Assembly (NCBI GenBank): GCA_003169735.1
Contig: PNAP01000107.1
Span: 1 to 62,907 of the forward strand
Reading direction: 5' to 3'
Source: Chloroflexota bacterium
GTDB taxonomy: Bacteria; Chloroflexota; Limnocylindria; Limnocylindrales; CSP1-4
Length of the DNA stretch: 62,907 bases
Shown: positions 62,158 through 62,907 of the stretch, piece by piece
How positions within the stretch are numbered: the stretch's first letter is position 1
Layout of the letters: every line of letters begins with the position of its first letter
Notes under the pieces: generated by a model
Seen by the model: only the letters and a program-made list of their open reading frames with translations
Told to the model about the DNA's origin: nothing
Databases searched by the model: none
Program-made: the position numbers and the translations under genes

Positions 62158-62464
62158 CATGGACTCGGCTGAGCTCAGCACCGATCGGTGGTCCGACCCC
62201 GACCGTCTCCATCGCGTGCGACTCGCGGCGCTCGTCATCCGCAGTCGCAGGATCGACCCGTGTGCCGAGCGGGTGCGCCAGGCGGTGATGGCCGAGCTCA
62301 CCCCGGACCAGCTGGCTGCCATCCCGGAAGCCCAGGCCGATGCCCTGGCCAAGGTCCTCGACGCCGTCCTCGACGGCCTCGACCTGTCGGACGAACGACG
62401 CGAGATGGCGCACTCCATCGCCTCGACCCATCTTCGGAGGATGGTCACCGAGGTCGGGCCATGA
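62150..62464 (+). CDS. Small helical phage protein of unknown function
   Basis: 104 residues, ATG overlapping the methyltransferase stop by 8 nt and its own stop overlapping the next ATG (ATGA). Predicted mostly alpha-helical with many Arg, Asp and Ala; no motif recognised. Coupling at both ends supports it as a real gene. Confidence 0.65.
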   Translation: MTDMDSAELSTDRWSDPDRLHRVRLAALVIRSRRIDPCAERVRQAVMAELTPDQLAAIPEAQADALAKVLDAVLDGLDLSDERREMAHSIASTHLRRMVTEVGP

Positions 62465-62907
62465 ACCGCCCTCGGTGGCGGCCAGCGGACCGGCACGATG
62501 GCCCCATGTCGATGGTGCGCCGCATGTGCATCGCCCGGACCAACGCCGGAAGGGTCTGTCACGCCAACCCGGTGAGCGACAGCGCGTACTGCTACCGGCA
62601 TGATCCGGGGTCGGCCGAGGAGGCGGCTGAGGCGAGCCGGCGGGGCGGCCTGCGCCACAAGGCGGAACGCCTGATGGCCGCCAGCGTCGACTTCCAGGGC
62701 CTCGGCAGTGTCGATGCCATCCAGCGCGCCCTCGAGATCCCCTACTACGAGGTCATCCCCCTGGAGCGGACGACGGAACGCTCGCGGACGATGGTCAGCG
62801 CCGCGCTCGGCGCCATGAAGCTGCTGCCATTCCGCGAGCTGGCCGACCGGATGGCGCGACTCGAGGCGGCCCTCGAGGCTCGGCTCGATCCGATGAAGAC
62901 CATCACC
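62461..62907 (+). CDS. Phage protein with N-terminal CxnC-CxxH zinc motif, cut by window edge
   Basis: 149 codons are visible and remain open at the edge. C23, C33, C44 and H47 (CIARTNAGRVC ... YCYRHDP) form a treble-clef-like motif of the kind seen in small phage proteins near terminase genes (DUF5763-like). A helical region follows (AERLMAASVDFQGLGSVDAIQ to LADRMARLEAALEARL). Could be a terminase-associated or DNA-binding factor. Internal ATGs at residues 16 and 18 are alternative starts. Confidence 0.65.
   Translation, partial: MNRPRWRPADRHDGPMSMVRRMCIARTNAGRVCHANPVSDSAYCYRHDPGSAEEAAEASRRGGLRHKAERLMAASVDFQGLGSVDAIQRALEIPYYEVIPLERTTERSRTMVSAALGAMKLLPFRELADRMARLEAALEARLDPMKTIT

Larger units (their letters stand above)
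56119..62907. mobile_element. Left part of an integrated phage-like element (prophage), continuing past the window
   Basis: Genes in order: split gene tail, prim-pol, SF3 helicase, large terminase, convergent small gene, ParB-DNA methyltransferase, unknown, zinc-motif protein. Terminase marks it as phage-derived rather than a plasmid or integrative conjugative element. No integrase is in this part; it is expected at the far end. Base composition and start/overlap habits match the host, so the element looks adapted to this lineage. Confidence 0.85.

Overview
The window is dense, high-GC bacterial DNA with mostly abutting or overlapping genes. By gene content and order it looks like a chromosome fragment of a Chloroflexota-type bacterium (perhaps a Limnocylindria-like lineage). 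That assignment is an inference: there is no rRNA or other decisive marker here. The first 56.1 kb is housekeeping chromosome. From about 56.12 kb to the end the DNA belongs to an integrated phage-like element.

Layout. (1) 1-15.4 kb, all minus strand: one long, translationally coupled run read from 15.4 kb downward: dxs, tlyA, nadK, recN, xerD, a PH/SHOCT membrane protein, a site-2 protease, an HD hydrolase, scpA, scpB, a fused rluB-cmk and plsC. It is followed by ispH, der and the start of gpsA. A vapBC-type toxin-antitoxin pair sits between plsC and ispH, inside what is usually a continuous cluster. (2) 15.5-17.3 kb: a small accessory patch with a lipocalin-like protein, a secreted or anchored esterase and a single-pass membrane protein. 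(3) 17.3-31.9 kb, minus strand: iscS, mnmA, two envelope proteins, alaS, an FtsA/PilM-like ATPase with a membrane partner, ruvX, mltG, pepP, efp, xseA, xseB. The ATPase/membrane pair is wedged into the common alaS-ruvX-mltG order. (4) 32-45.2 kb: typA, a degenerate MobA-like protein, a duplicated SnoaL-like protein, aspS, DUF2461, hisS, a mini-zincin, rel, a serine-hydrolase lipoprotein and murE. (5) 45.2-48.9 kb, plus strand: a coupled trio of acyl carrier protein, AMP-forming ligase and PLP-dependent decarboxylase, then a membrane protein. (6) 48.9-55.6 kb, minus strand: murJ, xerC, topA, a small unknown and dprA, ending in the C-terminal third of comM.

The element. comM is cut just before its NPCxCG-like segment. 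On the other side lies a plus-strand operon of prim-pol, SF3 helicase and large terminase, then a convergent Lys/Asp/Gly/Leu-motif (KDGL) zinc-ribbon-like gene. A regulated plus-strand operon follows: a ParB-DNA methyltransferase fusion, a small unknown and a zinc-motif protein running off the window. A 25-codon reading-frame tail at the junction overlaps the prim-pol start by a GTGA, so the attachment site appears to split a phage gene.

Genome-style observations. Stop/start overlaps of the type GTGA, ATGA or TTGA (once probably CTGA) are the rule within operons. At first genes of operons, a TANNNT -10 box often lies only 6-8 nt before the start codon (alaS, iscS, aspS, DUF2461, hisS, murE, topA and others), which suggests widespread leaderless transcription. 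I saw no tRNA or rRNA gene, CRISPR array or insertion sequence.
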